Below are positions 50,633 through 58,568 of a DNA stretch of 64,000 nt, piece after piece. Origin of the DNA: Nocardioides sp. W7 (lineage in GTDB: Bacteria > Actinomycetota > Actinomycetes > Propionibacteriales > Nocardioidaceae). A program made the position numbers and the translations under genes. How positions within the stretch are numbered: position 1 is the stretch's first letter; every line of letters begins with the position of its first letter. Below the pieces are notes generated by a model, which did not search any database, was not told the DNA's origin, and saw only the letters and a program-made list of their open reading frames with translations. The stretch is from NCBI RefSeq assembly GCF_022919075.1, contig NZ_CP095078.1, positions 2,790,001 to 2,854,000 on the forward strand, written 5' to 3'.

Positions 50633-51765
50633 GTCGAGAGATCGGCTGGCGCCGGCCCGAGACGACGGTCGAGGACCGGCTGTTCCGGGCCCTCGCGCTG
50701 CTGCGGGTGGTCCTGCTCGTCAACGCGGTCGGGCTCAACCTCTACCGCGCGGACAACTTCCAGCGCCCGGTCGCAGGTCTGGTCCTGACCCTGACGATGG
50801 TCGGCTGGACGGCCTTCACGGTCTGGGCGTACGCCGACCCGGCGCGCCGCAACCGCGTCGTGCTGGGCCTCGACCTGGCGGTCGCCCTCGCCCTGCTGCT
50901 GGCCACCCCCCTGGTGAAGGGCGCCGGGTTCAGCGCGACGGTGCCCGGCTTCTGGGTGATGGGCGCGCTGCTGGCCTGGGCGGTGCACTGGCGCTGGCAG
51001 GGCGGCCTGGCCGCCGCGCTCGTGCTGGCGCTCGCCGACCTCGGCATCCGGCAGGAGATCAGTCAGACCAACTACGGCAACGCCTACCTGCTGGTGATCG
51101 GGGGCGTCGTCATCGGCGGGCTGGCCGACTCGCTGCAGCGGATGGCCGAGCACCGCGACGCCGCGGAGCGCGAGGCGGCGGCCGCGGCCGAGCGGGCCCG
51201 GCTCGCGCGGGCCGTGCACGACGGGGTGTTGCAGGTGCTGGCGCTGGTGCAGCGCCGCGGCGCGGAGCTCGGGGGCGAGGCGGCCGAGCTGGGCCGGCTG
51301 GCCGGGGAGCAGGAGACCGTGCTGCGCGGCCTGATCCACGCGCAGGACGCGCTGCCCGCCGCGGACGGCGGGGCGGGCACGGTCGACGTGGCCGCGGAGC
51401 TCGCCCGGCTCGCGCGGCCCGGCGTCGTGGTCGCGGGCCCCGGCGTACCCGTCGAGCTGGCGGGGTACGCCGGCCGCGAGCTGGTGGCCGCGGTCGCGGC
51501 CTGCCTCGACAACGTCGCCCGCCACGCGCCCGGGGCCTCGGCCTGGGTGCTGCTGGAGGCGCTTCCGGACCGGGTGGAGGTCTCGGTGCGCGACGACGGC
51601 CCCGGCATCCCCGAGGGCCGGCTCGGCGAGGCCGCCGACCAGGGTCGGCTCGGCGTGCGCGAGTCGATCTGCGGCCGGGTCTCCGACCTGGGCGGCACCG
51701 CGACCCTGACCACCGGGGCCGACGGCACCGAGTGGGAGCTCACCGTCCCGCGGGAGGCCCGATGA
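50629..51765 (+). CDS. MacS-like membrane sensor histidine kinase
   Basis: The 378-residue kinase has five or six N-terminal membrane helices in the first 165 residues (DUF5931/MacS type), a dimerisation helix with H197 in RLARAVHDGVLQ (HisKA_3-like), and an HATPase domain with DNVARHA and DDGPGIPEG. It pairs with the NarL-type regulator two genes on. No ATG or GTG is available near the start; the best candidate is a CTG at 50629 overlapping the upstream stop as CTGA, so the start is uncertain. Confidence 0.85.
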   Translation: MSREIGWRRPETTVEDRLFRALALLRVVLLVNAVGLNLYRADNFQRPVAGLVLTLTMVGWTAFTVWAYADPARRNRVVLGLDLAVALALLLATPLVKGAGFSATVPGFWVMGALLAWAVHWRWQGGLAAALVLALADLGIRQEISQTNYGNAYLLVIGGVVIGGLADSLQRMAEHRDAAEREAAAAAERARLARAVHDGVLQVLALVQRRGAELGGEAAELGRLAGEQETVLRGLIHAQDALPAADGGAGTVDVAAELARLARPGVVVAGPGVPVELAGYAGRELVAAVAACLDNVARHAPGASAWVLLEALPDRVEVSVRDDGPGIPEGRLGEAADQGRLGVRESICGRVSDLGGTATLTTGADGTEWELTVPREAR

Positions 51766-52292
51766 CCATCCACAGCACGCACCCGTTCGCCGACCCCGAG
51801 CCCGACCCGGTACGCCGCCTCCGCGGCCGACTCGGCGGCGCGGTCTCGCTGTGGACCGCGGGCGACCTCGACGACCGGCACGGGCGGGCCGGGCTGACCG
51901 TGAGCTCGCTGATGGTCGCCGCCGGGGAGCCGGCGCGGCTGCTGGCGCTGATCGATCCCGACTCCGACCTCGCCGACGTGGTGGCCGACTCCGGGCGGTG
52001 CGTCGTCCAGCTGCTCTCCTGGGAGCACCGCGGCCTGGCCGAGGCGTTCGCCGGCACCGCCCCGGCTCCCGGCGGCCCGTTCCTGCTGGCCGCTTTCGAG
52101 CAGACGTCGTGGGGTCCTCGGCTGGCGGGCGCGACCACCTGGGCCGGCGTACGCGTCGAGACGACCGGGACCGTCGGCTGGTCGACGCAGCTGACCTGCG
52201 TGGTGGAGGAGATCGTCGTCGGCGACGACCGCGACCCGCTGGCCCACCGACGGGGGCGGTGGCTGCGTCCGGCGCCCGAGGACAACCACTAG
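51762..52292 (+). CDS. Flavin reductase-like FMN-binding protein
   Basis: The 176-residue protein matches the flavin reductase-like split-barrel family: VSLWTAGDLDDRHGRAGLTVSSLMVAAGEPARLLALID is broken here by insertions but keeps the order. It ends with CVVEEIVVGDDRDPLAHRRGRW. The family binds FMN and reduces flavins or small substrates. It starts inside the kinase stop (ATGA) and is followed by the response regulator gene 10 nt later, so it is interleaved in the two-component operon. Confidence 0.8.
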   Translation: MTIHSTHPFADPEPDPVRRLRGRLGGAVSLWTAGDLDDRHGRAGLTVSSLMVAAGEPARLLALIDPDSDLADVVADSGRCVVQLLSWEHRGLAEAFAGTAPAPGGPFLLAAFEQTSWGPRLAGATTWAGVRVETTGTVGWSTQLTCVVEEIVVGDDRDPLAHRRGRWLRPAPEDNH

Positions 52293-52302
52293 ATTTCCCG
52301 CC

Positions 52303-52965
52303 ATGGACGAGCAGCCGATCCGCGTCATGGTCGTCGACGACCACCCCATGTGGCGCGACGCCGTCGAGCGCGACCTGCAGGTGGCGGGCTTCGACGTGGT
52401 GGGAGTCGCCGCGAACGGCGCCGAGGCGCTGGCCCGGTTCCGGGCGGTGCGGCCGCAGGTGCTGGTGCTCGACCTGCAGATCCCGGCCCCGAACGGCGTC
52501 GAGGTCACCGCCGAGGTGCTCCGCCACGACCCGTCGGCGCGGGTGCTGATCCTCTCCGCCTCCGGCGAGCAGGCCGACGTCCTGGAGGCGGTCAAGGCCG
52601 GCGCCACCGGGTACCTGGTGAAGTCGGCGTCGCGCGAGGAGCTGCTCGACGCCGTACGCCGGGTCGCCGCGGGAGACACCGTCTTCACTCCGGGGCTGGC
52701 GGGCCTGGTGCTGGGGGAGTACCGGCGGCTCAGTGAGCCGACCGCCGCGCAGGACGGCTTCCCCGAGTTGACCGAGCGCGAGACCGAGGTGTTGAAGATG
52801 GTGGCCAAGGGGCTGTCGTACCGCCAGATCGCCGAGCGGCTGGTGCTCTCGCACCGGACCGTCCAGAACCACGTGCAGAACACGCTGCGCAAGCTCCAGA
52901 TGCACAACCGGGTGGAGCTGACCCGCTACGCGATCGAGCGGGGGCTCGACGATGCCGACGCGTAG
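52303..52965 (+). CDS. MacR-like response regulator (NarL/LuxR family)
   Basis: The 220-residue regulator has a receiver with acidic pair D12/D13, phosphoacceptor D57 in LVLDLQIP and lysine in GYLVKSAS, and a LuxR-type helix-turn-helix (about 150-212) with LTERETEVLKMVAKGLSYRQ in two adjacent motifs and VLSHRTVQNHV. It is the cognate partner of the MacS-like kinase. The target may include the surrounding genes. It overlaps the N-acetyltransferase gene by 14 bp. Confidence 0.92.
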   Translation: MDEQPIRVMVVDDHPMWRDAVERDLQVAGFDVVGVAANGAEALARFRAVRPQVLVLDLQIPAPNGVEVTAEVLRHDPSARVLILSASGEQADVLEAVKAGATGYLVKSASREELLDAVRRVAAGDTVFTPGLAGLVLGEYRRLSEPTAAQDGFPELTERETEVLKMVAKGLSYRQIAERLVLSHRTVQNHVQNTLRKLQMHNRVELTRYAIERGLDDADA

Positions 52966-53800
52966 GTACCTCCAGCGGCTGCAGATCGACGCCGGAGCAC
53001 CGCCGACCCTGGACACCCTGTTCCTGGTCCACGACCGGCACCTGCAGCACGTGCCGTACGAGAACCTCGGCATCATGCTCGGCCTGCCGCCGTCGGTCGA
53101 CCCGGAGACCTGCCTGGACCGGGTCGGCCGGGTCGGTCGGGCCGGCTACTGCCTCCACCAGAACGCCGCCCTGGAGCTGGTGCTGAACGACCTCGGGTTC
53201 ACCGTGGAGCGGCGGCACGGGCACGTGTGGCACGACGAGGCGCAGCGGACCGGCCCGCTCAACCACCTGGTGCTGGTGGTGACCGACCTGCCGACTGCCG
53301 GCAACCCCGGCGGCCGCTGGTGGGCCGACGTCGGCCTGGGTGAGGGGTTCCGGCTCCCGCTGCCGCTGGTCGAGGGTGAGCAGGTGCAGGACGGCTTCCG
53401 CTACCGGCTCGACGACGTCCGGCCCGACGGCTGGTCCTTCCGCAACGACGCGTCCGGCTCGTTCGTCGGGGTGGAGGTCACCGACGGCGACACCGGGCCC
53501 GGGGCGATGGTGGCCGCGCACGCCGAGCTGTCCGCCCCGGGCGAGGGACGGTTCGCCCGGATCGTGGTCGTCCAGCGGCGCGACACCGAGGGGATCTGGG
53601 AGGTGCGCGGCTGCCTGCTGCGCCGGGTGACCCCGACCGGCGTCACCGAGACCGTGCTGGCGTCGTACGACGACTGGCGCGCCGCGCTGGCCGAGCAGCT
53701 GCAGGTGCCGCTCGACGACCTCCCGCAGGAGCCGTTGCGCGAGCTGCACGCCCGGAGCTGGGCGGCGCACCAGGAGTGGGAGACGGCCGGTCGGCCATGA
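52952..53800 (+). CDS. Arylamine N-acetyltransferase
   Basis: The 282-residue NAT transfers acetyl from acetyl-CoA to arylamines or hydrazines. The cysteine-protease-like triad is visible: C67 in RAGYCLHQN, H105 in GPLNHLVLVV and D126 in WWADVGLGEG. The family opening PYENL is present at about 36-40. In mycobacteria NAT links to sterol catabolism and isoniazid acetylation; no such context is seen here. It is cotranscribed with the two-component genes through a 14-bp overlap. Confidence 0.92.
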   Translation: MPTRRYLQRLQIDAGAPPTLDTLFLVHDRHLQHVPYENLGIMLGLPPSVDPETCLDRVGRVGRAGYCLHQNAALELVLNDLGFTVERRHGHVWHDEAQRTGPLNHLVLVVTDLPTAGNPGGRWWADVGLGEGFRLPLPLVEGEQVQDGFRYRLDDVRPDGWSFRNDASGSFVGVEVTDGDTGPGAMVAAHAELSAPGEGRFARIVVVQRRDTEGIWEVRGCLLRRVTPTGVTETVLASYDDWRAALAEQLQVPLDDLPQEPLRELHARSWAAHQEWETAGRP

Positions 53801-53807
53801 GGTCTCG

Positions 53808-54689
53808 ATGAGCGAGCTGCTCCAGATCGCCGACGAGCTCTACGGGCTCGACCTGGCCGAGTTCACCCCGGTCCGCGACGCCCGGGCGAAGGCACTGAAG
53901 GGGACCGAGCTCGGCAAGCAGGTCAAGGCGCTGCGCAAGCCGGCCACCGCGGCCTGGGTGGTCAACCTGCTCGTCCGGCACGAGACCGAGCAGGTCGACC
54001 AGGTGCTCGCGGTCGGCGCCGCCCTGCGCGAGGCGCAGGCTTCGATGTCGGGCGACGAGCTGCGCGCGCTGACCAGGCAGCGGCGGCAGCTGACCGCCGC
54101 CGTGACCACCCAGGCGCGTGGTGTCGCGAAGGAGCGCGGGCTGAAGGTCACCCCGGCCGTCGCCGACCAGATCGAAGCCACCCTGACCGCGGCGATGGTC
54201 GACGAGGGGTGCGCGGACGCGGTGCGCAGCGGCCTGCTGGTGACGGCGCTGACGGCCACCGGCGTCGACGAGGTCGACCTCGCCGCCGCGGTGGCGGCGC
54301 CCGAGGCGCTCGGCTTCCAGGCCACGGCGCGCGACGCCGTACCCGTGTCCCGCCCGGAGCTGCACGTCGTCCCCGACCCGGACGCGGACGCCAAGGCCCG
54401 GGCTGCGGCCGAGGACCTGCTCGAGTCGGCCCAGGAGGAGGTCGACGCCGCGCAGCAGGAGCTCGACGAGGCCGCCGCCTCGGTCACCGAGCTGGAGGCC
54501 AGGGCCCTCCAGCTGCAGGGGGAGATGGAGGAGCTGCGGCGCCGGCTCGCCGAGCTGGAGACCACCGCGGAGGAGGTCGACGACGAGCTGTCCGACGCCG
54601 AGGACGCGCGTTCGGAGGCCGAGACCGTCCTGGAGGAGGCCACCCATGGGCGGGACGCGGCCCGGGCGGCGCTGGACCGGTTGTCGTAG
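53808..54689 (+). CDS. Actinobacterial coiled-coil protein of unknown function
   Basis: The 293-residue protein has an N-terminal helical domain (LYGLDLAEFTPVRDARAK, LRKPATAAWVVNLLVRH) and a long acidic coiled coil (about 185-290) with regular E/A/L heptads. The first half matches a conserved but unnamed actinobacterial family, where the KPATAAWVVN motif is characteristic. There is no enzymatic signature. It follows the NAT gene by 7 nt and is the last gene before the palindromic element. Confidence 0.75.
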   Translation: MSELLQIADELYGLDLAEFTPVRDARAKALKGTELGKQVKALRKPATAAWVVNLLVRHETEQVDQVLAVGAALREAQASMSGDELRALTRQRRQLTAAVTTQARGVAKERGLKVTPAVADQIEATLTAAMVDEGCADAVRSGLLVTALTATGVDEVDLAAAVAAPEALGFQATARDAVPVSRPELHVVPDPDADAKARAAAEDLLESAQEEVDAAQQELDEAAASVTELEARALQLQGEMEELRRRLAELETTAEEVDDELSDAEDARSEAETVLEEATHGRDAARAALDRLS

Positions 54690-54719
54690 GGCGGTCACAC
54701 CTGTCCCATGAGTCTCCGG

Positions 54720-54803
54720 TTCATCATGGGATGTCGCCGAGTTGTCACTTCCCACGGCGGGCACACCATGGGAAGTGACAGCTCGTCTGCATCCCATGAT
54801 GAA
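54720..54803. repeat. 84-bp concentric palindromic element
   Basis: Outer arms TTCATCATGGGATG (54720-54733) and CATCCCATGATGAA (54790-54803) are exact complements. Inner arms TGTCACTTCCCA (54743-54754) and TGGGAAGTGACA (54769-54780) are also exact, and both pairs share the same centre. Nine-base gaps separate outer and inner arms symmetrically, with a 14-nt loop. It sits between convergent genes and could terminate both. Confidence 0.85.
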
Positions 54804-54833
54804 TCCGCAGCGGCCCAGCGGCTCGCCCTGCCC

Positions 54834-55262
54834 TCAGACCACGAGCGATACCGCCCGTCCCACGAGCCGGGAGTCGGCGGGGCCGACCGGGCCGGGCGTG
54901 ACGAGTTCCGGCAGCACGTCGTCCGGTACGCCGAGCTCTGCGGCGCGGTCGCTCGACCAGGCCGGGTCGGTGGTGACCTGGAGAAGCCCGCGGGTCGCCC
55001 GCGCGACGAGGTACGACGCGATAGGGCCGGCGGCGTAGCGCCCCTCGACCACCAGGGCCCAGGTGTGCGGCTCGTGGGCGGCGATCCAGGCCAGCCCGGT
55101 CGCCGGGTCGGCCCGCGCATCGGGCGCCAGGAACGCCGCCCGCGGCGAGCCGAGGGTCTCGACATCCCAGAGGACCAGCGACGGCGGGCCGTCGACGACG
55201 ACGAGCTCGGCGTCAGCGGGGATCGAGGCGAGAAAGGCCTGCCAGAGCTCCTCGGCGGTCAC
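54834..55262 (-). CDS. Hypothetical protein downstream of DUF1028
   Basis: The 142-residue soluble protein starts (GTG 55262) VTAEELWQAFLASIPADAEL and has an alternating hydrophobic pattern with LVVVDGPPSLVLWDVETLG and TWALVVEGRYAAGPIASYLVARATRG. I do not recognise a family. It overlaps the DUF1028 stop by GTGA and so is cotranslated with it. It ends beside the palindromic element. Confidence 0.65.
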   Translation of the reverse strand: MTAEELWQAFLASIPADAELVVVDGPPSLVLWDVETLGSPRAAFLAPDARADPATGLAWIAAHEPHTWALVVEGRYAAGPIASYLVARATRGLLQVTTDPAWSSDRAAELGVPDDVLPELVTPGPVGPADSRLVGRAVSLVV

Positions 55263-56074
55263 TGGCCGCGGACGATCGCGAGCACCTTCTCGTCGATCCA
55301 CGACAGGTCGGGCGCGACGCGCATCTCGTAGTTCTCGGTGCCGACCCAGGCCGCGAAGTCGCGGTGCCCCCGGGCCTCGGCGAACGCGGCCAGCTCGGCG
55401 TCCAGCTCGGGCGTCACCGGCTCCTTCTCCTCCTCGGTCGAGGCGGTGAGGTAGAGGTCGTTGAGGTCCAGCAGCCGGGTCAGCTCGGGGATCGGCGCGG
55501 TGTGGTCGTCGACGCGCAGGTCGACGGCGATGTCGTCGAGGCCGCCGTACCCGGCCTCGTCGCGTACGACGAGCAGCGCGGCCGACTGCCGACCCCGCCG
55601 GTCACCGCCGGCGTCGTCGCCCGCGGTCAGCGCGGCGAGCAGCCGGTGGGCCAGCGGCAGGTCGGCGTCGGAGGCCTCCCAGGCGTCGCGCATCGCGAGC
55701 ACGACCTGCTCCCCGGCCAGCACGTTGCCCTGGATCGCGTAGCCCTCGCCGGTCAGCCCGCCGGCCCAGTCCAGGCAGGCGGGGCCGGTGTGGGTCGCGG
55801 CGCCGCCGTCGACGTCGACGATCCCGACCTGGCGGTGGTCGCGGCCCTCGTCCTCCTCCAGCAGCCGCTGCAGGGCGACCGGGGCGGTGGCGCCGTCGTC
55901 GAGGTGGGAGAGGGCCAGGCCCTTGTAGGCGACGTTGGCGTCGGCCTGGGTGGCGATCGCGCCGACCTGGGCGACGGCGGCCGGCACGCTGGCCCCCACC
56001 GCCAGGAACCGGGAGGCGACCGCGACCCCCCAGGACTCACCGTCGGCGGACCGGGCCACGATCGAGAACGTCAT
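55259..56074 (-). CDS. DUF1028 (Ntn-hydrolase-like) protein
   Basis: The 271-residue DUF1028 protein starts MTFSIVARSADGESWGVAVAS and has GAIATQADANVAYKGLAL, GYAIQGNVLAGEQVV and GDRRGRQSAALLVVRD, which mark this family related to Ntn hydrolases. Activity is unknown for most members. The C-terminal extension (about 215-271) ending FAAWVGTENYEMRVAPDLSW is also found in some homologues. TACGCT at 56081-56086 is 6 nt before the ATG, indicating leaderless translation. It is divergent from the phosphofructokinase gene. Confidence 0.88.
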   Translation of the reverse strand: MTFSIVARSADGESWGVAVASRFLAVGASVPAAVAQVGAIATQADANVAYKGLALSHLDDGATAPVALQRLLEEDEGRDHRQVGIVDVDGGAATHTGPACLDWAGGLTGEGYAIQGNVLAGEQVVLAMRDAWEASDADLPLAHRLLAALTAGDDAGGDRRGRQSAALLVVRDEAGYGGLDDIAVDLRVDDHTAPIPELTRLLDLNDLYLTASTEEEKEPVTPELDAELAAFAEARGHRDFAAWVGTENYEMRVAPDLSWIDEKVLAIVRGQ

Positions 56075-56200
56075 GGTCGCAGCGTAGCGACGCCGGCGCC
56101 GCGGGCCCGTCTCGCCGTAGCCGGTGCGACCCCGGTCCCACTAGGGTCCTCTGTGAACGATCCAACCTGGTCAAGCAGAGGTCAGCAGAGGGAGTTGTCG

Positions 56201-57229
56201 ATGCGCGTCGGAGTGCTCACCGGGGGCGGGGACTGTCCCGGCCTGAACGCCGTCATCCGGGCGGTCGTCCGCAAGGGGGTGCGCGAGCACGGCTTCGAGT
56301 TCGTGGGCTTCCGCGACGGCTGGAAGGGGCCGCTCGAGGGGCTGACCATGGAGCTGGGGATCGAGCAGTGCCGCGGCATCCTGCCCCGCGGCGGCACCAT
56401 CCTCGGCTCCTCGCGCACCAACCCGTTCAAGATCGACGGCGGCGTCGAGCGGATCAAGGACAACCTGGCCGCGCACGGCGTCGACGCACTGGTCGCGATC
56501 GGCGGCGAGGACACCCTCGGCGTGGCGACCAAGCTCGCCGACCTCGGCGTCCAGGTCGTCGGCGTGCCGAAGACCATCGACAACGACCTGTCCGGCACCG
56601 ACTTCACCTTCGGCTTCGACACCGCGGTCAACATCGCGACCGAGGCCATCGACCGGTTGCACACCACCGCCGAGTCGCACCACCGGGTGCTCGTCGTCGA
56701 GGTGATGGGCCGGCACGCCGGCTGGATCGCCCTGCACGCCGGCATCGCGGGCGGCGCCAGCGCGGTGCTGATCCCCGAGCAGCCCTTCGACATCGAGGCG
56801 CTCTGCGCGCACGTCGAGACCCGGTTCGCGACCCAGTACGCCCCGATCGTCGTGGTCTCCGAGGGCGCGGTCCCCGTCGAGGGCGGCGACATGACGCTGT
56901 CCTCCGGGGAGGTCGACGCGTTCGGTCACGTCCGGCTCGGCGGCATCGGCGACCGGCTGGCCAGCGAGATCGAGCAGCGCACCGGCAAGGAGGCGCGCGC
57001 CGTCGTCCTGGGCCACGTCCAGCGCGGCGGCACCCCCACGGCCTTCGACCGCTGGCTCGCCACCCGCTTCGGCCTGCAGGCGATCGACGCGGTCGCCGAC
57101 GGCGACTTCGGCACGATGATGGCGCTGCAGGGCACCAAGATCGTCCGGCTCCCGCTGATCGAGGGCACCGGCGAGCTGAAGCTGGTCAGCCCCGAGGAGT
57201 ACGCCGAGGCGCAGGTCTTCTTCGGCTGA
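56201..57229 (+). CDS. pfkA: 6-phosphofructokinase, PPi-type signature residues
   Basis: The 342-residue group III phosphofructokinase starts MRVGVLTGGGDCPGLNAV. The phosphoryl-donor site reads GGEDT with D104, and PKTIDND with K124; ATP-dependent enzymes have glycine at both places (GGDGS, PGTIDND). These two residues are the accepted markers of pyrophosphate-dependent PFK, as in the Amycolatopsis methanolica enzyme. The reaction would then be reversible and serve both glycolysis and gluconeogenesis. AGAGGGAG lies upstream of the ATG. Assay is needed to settle donor specificity. Confidence 0.92.
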   Translation: MRVGVLTGGGDCPGLNAVIRAVVRKGVREHGFEFVGFRDGWKGPLEGLTMELGIEQCRGILPRGGTILGSSRTNPFKIDGGVERIKDNLAAHGVDALVAIGGEDTLGVATKLADLGVQVVGVPKTIDNDLSGTDFTFGFDTAVNIATEAIDRLHTTAESHHRVLVVEVMGRHAGWIALHAGIAGGASAVLIPEQPFDIEALCAHVETRFATQYAPIVVVSEGAVPVEGGDMTLSSGEVDAFGHVRLGGIGDRLASEIEQRTGKEARAVVLGHVQRGGTPTAFDRWLATRFGLQAIDAVADGDFGTMMALQGTKIVRLPLIEGTGELKLVSPEEYAEAQVFFG

Positions 57230-57230
57230 G

Positions 57231-57950
57231 CTACGACCGGACCCGCTCTCGGGTGGTCTGGAGCACCGACCCGTCCGCGGCCACCATCTCGACGAGGTAC
57301 GCCGCGGGCCCGGACGGTAGCTCCAATGCCCAGCCCTCCGGCTTCGTCGCGGGGACGGACCGGGTGAACCCCGGCCCGGTCACCCTGACGGACGTGGTCC
57401 CGACCGGCCAGGTCGACGTGTGCTGCCCGATGATGCCGAAGAGGACCGGCGGACCGGGATGCTCGCTGTCGGTCTCGAGTACGCCGACCCCGTTCTCGCC
57501 CGCGACGGTGCCGTCTCCGAGGAGACCCCCGGCCGCGCACCCGAAGCCGAAGTCGCCTGGCTCGGTGCCCCGGTCGAGGTCATGCGTGACCGCGACGCAC
57601 TCACCGCCGGCCTCGTTGGGGGCGACGAAGAACTGCACCACCGATCCATCGGCCGTGGTCAGCGAGAACACCTCGCGCACGTCCCCGATCCTCATGAGCG
57701 GCTCGGACTGGTCGCCCTGCCCCAGCCTGTCGACGACCACCGACGGCACCAGCCCGCCGGCGTACGCACCCCCGCCGACGGCGAACGTTGCGAGCGCCGC
57801 GCCGCCGACGACCCAGCGGCGCCGCCGCGGCCGGGGACGCGGGGTGGCGAGCACCCGGGCCAGGGCGGCGTCGGCCCAGACGGGGTCGGCGGGCAGGTCG
57901 GGCCGGAGTGCGCGGACCAGGTCCTCGGGGTCGCTCAGCTGCTGGGGCAC
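57231..57950 (-). CDS. Single-pass membrane protein, likely anti-sigma partner of the ECF factor
   Basis: The 239-residue protein has a cytoplasmic N-terminus (QQLSDPEDLVRALRPDLP), a basic run RPRPRRRR just before one transmembrane helix (about 44-66), and an extracytoplasmic beta-rich domain with two cysteines (GGECVAVT and FGFGCAAGG). No clear zinc anti-sigma HXXXCXXC motif is present, so the anti-sigma role rests on its position. Its GTG start overlaps the sigma gene by 16 bp, with GAGGAG inside the latter. It ends 1 nt from the convergent PFK gene. Confidence 0.6.
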   Translation of the reverse strand: MPQQLSDPEDLVRALRPDLPADPVWADAALARVLATPRPRPRRRRWVVGGAALATFAVGGGAYAGGLVPSVVVDRLGQGDQSEPLMRIGDVREVFSLTTADGSVVQFFVAPNEAGGECVAVTHDLDRGTEPGDFGFGCAAGGLLGDGTVAGENGVGVLETDSEHPGPPVLFGIIGQHTSTWPVGTTSVRVTGPGFTRSVPATKPEGWALELPSGPAAYLVEMVAADGSVLQTTRERVRS

Positions 57951-58510
57951 GGGATCTCCTCGGTGTCGGTGTCGCTGTCGGTGCCGGTCTTGGTCTCGGG
58001 ATAGCCGTCGGTGCGGGTCTGGGTGTCGTGGGCGGCGGCCAGCCGGGCGCGGGCCCGGTGCAGGCGGACGCGCAGGGTGCCGGCCCGGATGCCGAGGACC
58101 GTCGCCGCCTGCTCGACGCTCAGCCCGTCCCAGGCGAGGAGCAGCAGCGCCTCGCGGTCGGCGGGGGCGAGCGCGGCGAGCGCACCGACCGCGGCCTGCC
58201 GCTGGGTGGCGACCACCTCGGCGGCTTCGGCGGTCGCGGCCGCCCCCTCCACGAGCGCCACGCGGTCGGTCAGCGCGTCGCGGCGCCGGTGCCCGCGCCG
58301 CTGGTTGGCGGCCAGCCGGCGGGCCGTGCCGATCAGCCACGGCAGGGCCGGGTCGGGTACGTCGGACCAGCGCCGCCAGGCCTGCAGGAACGCCTCCGAG
58401 ACGATCTCGGGGGCGTCGTCGCGGCCGACGTGGCGTACGGCGTACGCGTGCAGCCGGTCGACGTTCTGCTGCCAGCACCGGGTGAACGCCTCGCGCTCGG
58501 ACTCCGTCAT
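57935..58510 (-). CDS. RNA polymerase ECF-type sigma factor
   Basis: The 191-residue sigma-70 family ECF factor has region 2 with VRHVGRDDAPEIVSEAFLQAWRRW and the PWLIGTARRLAANQRR stretch, and region 4 with ALAPADREALLLLAWDGLS and VLGIRAGTLRVRLHRAR. A C-terminal T/D/G/E-rich tail of about 30 residues (TGTDSDTDTEE) is encoded by GTC/GGT-rich near-repeats. ATG 58510 is preferred because AGGAGG lies 5 nt upstream. The overlapping downstream membrane protein is its probable regulator. Confidence 0.88.
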   Translation of the reverse strand: MTESEREAFTRCWQQNVDRLHAYAVRHVGRDDAPEIVSEAFLQAWRRWSDVPDPALPWLIGTARRLAANQRRGHRRRDALTDRVALVEGAAATAEAAEVVATQRQAAVGALAALAPADREALLLLAWDGLSVEQAATVLGIRAGTLRVRLHRARARLAAAHDTQTRTDGYPETKTGTDSDTDTEEIPCPSS

Positions 58511-58568
58511 GGGCACCTCCTGACCGGAAGTGTCCGGCAGCGGCGCCTGCGTTACCGGGGGAGCTGCG

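Noticed and set aside
57955..58025. Microsatellite-like GTC/GGT repeats at the 3' end of the sigma factor gene
   Set aside because: The repeats are imperfect and simply encode the T/D/G/E-rich tail; no evidence of phase variation can be drawn from one sequence.
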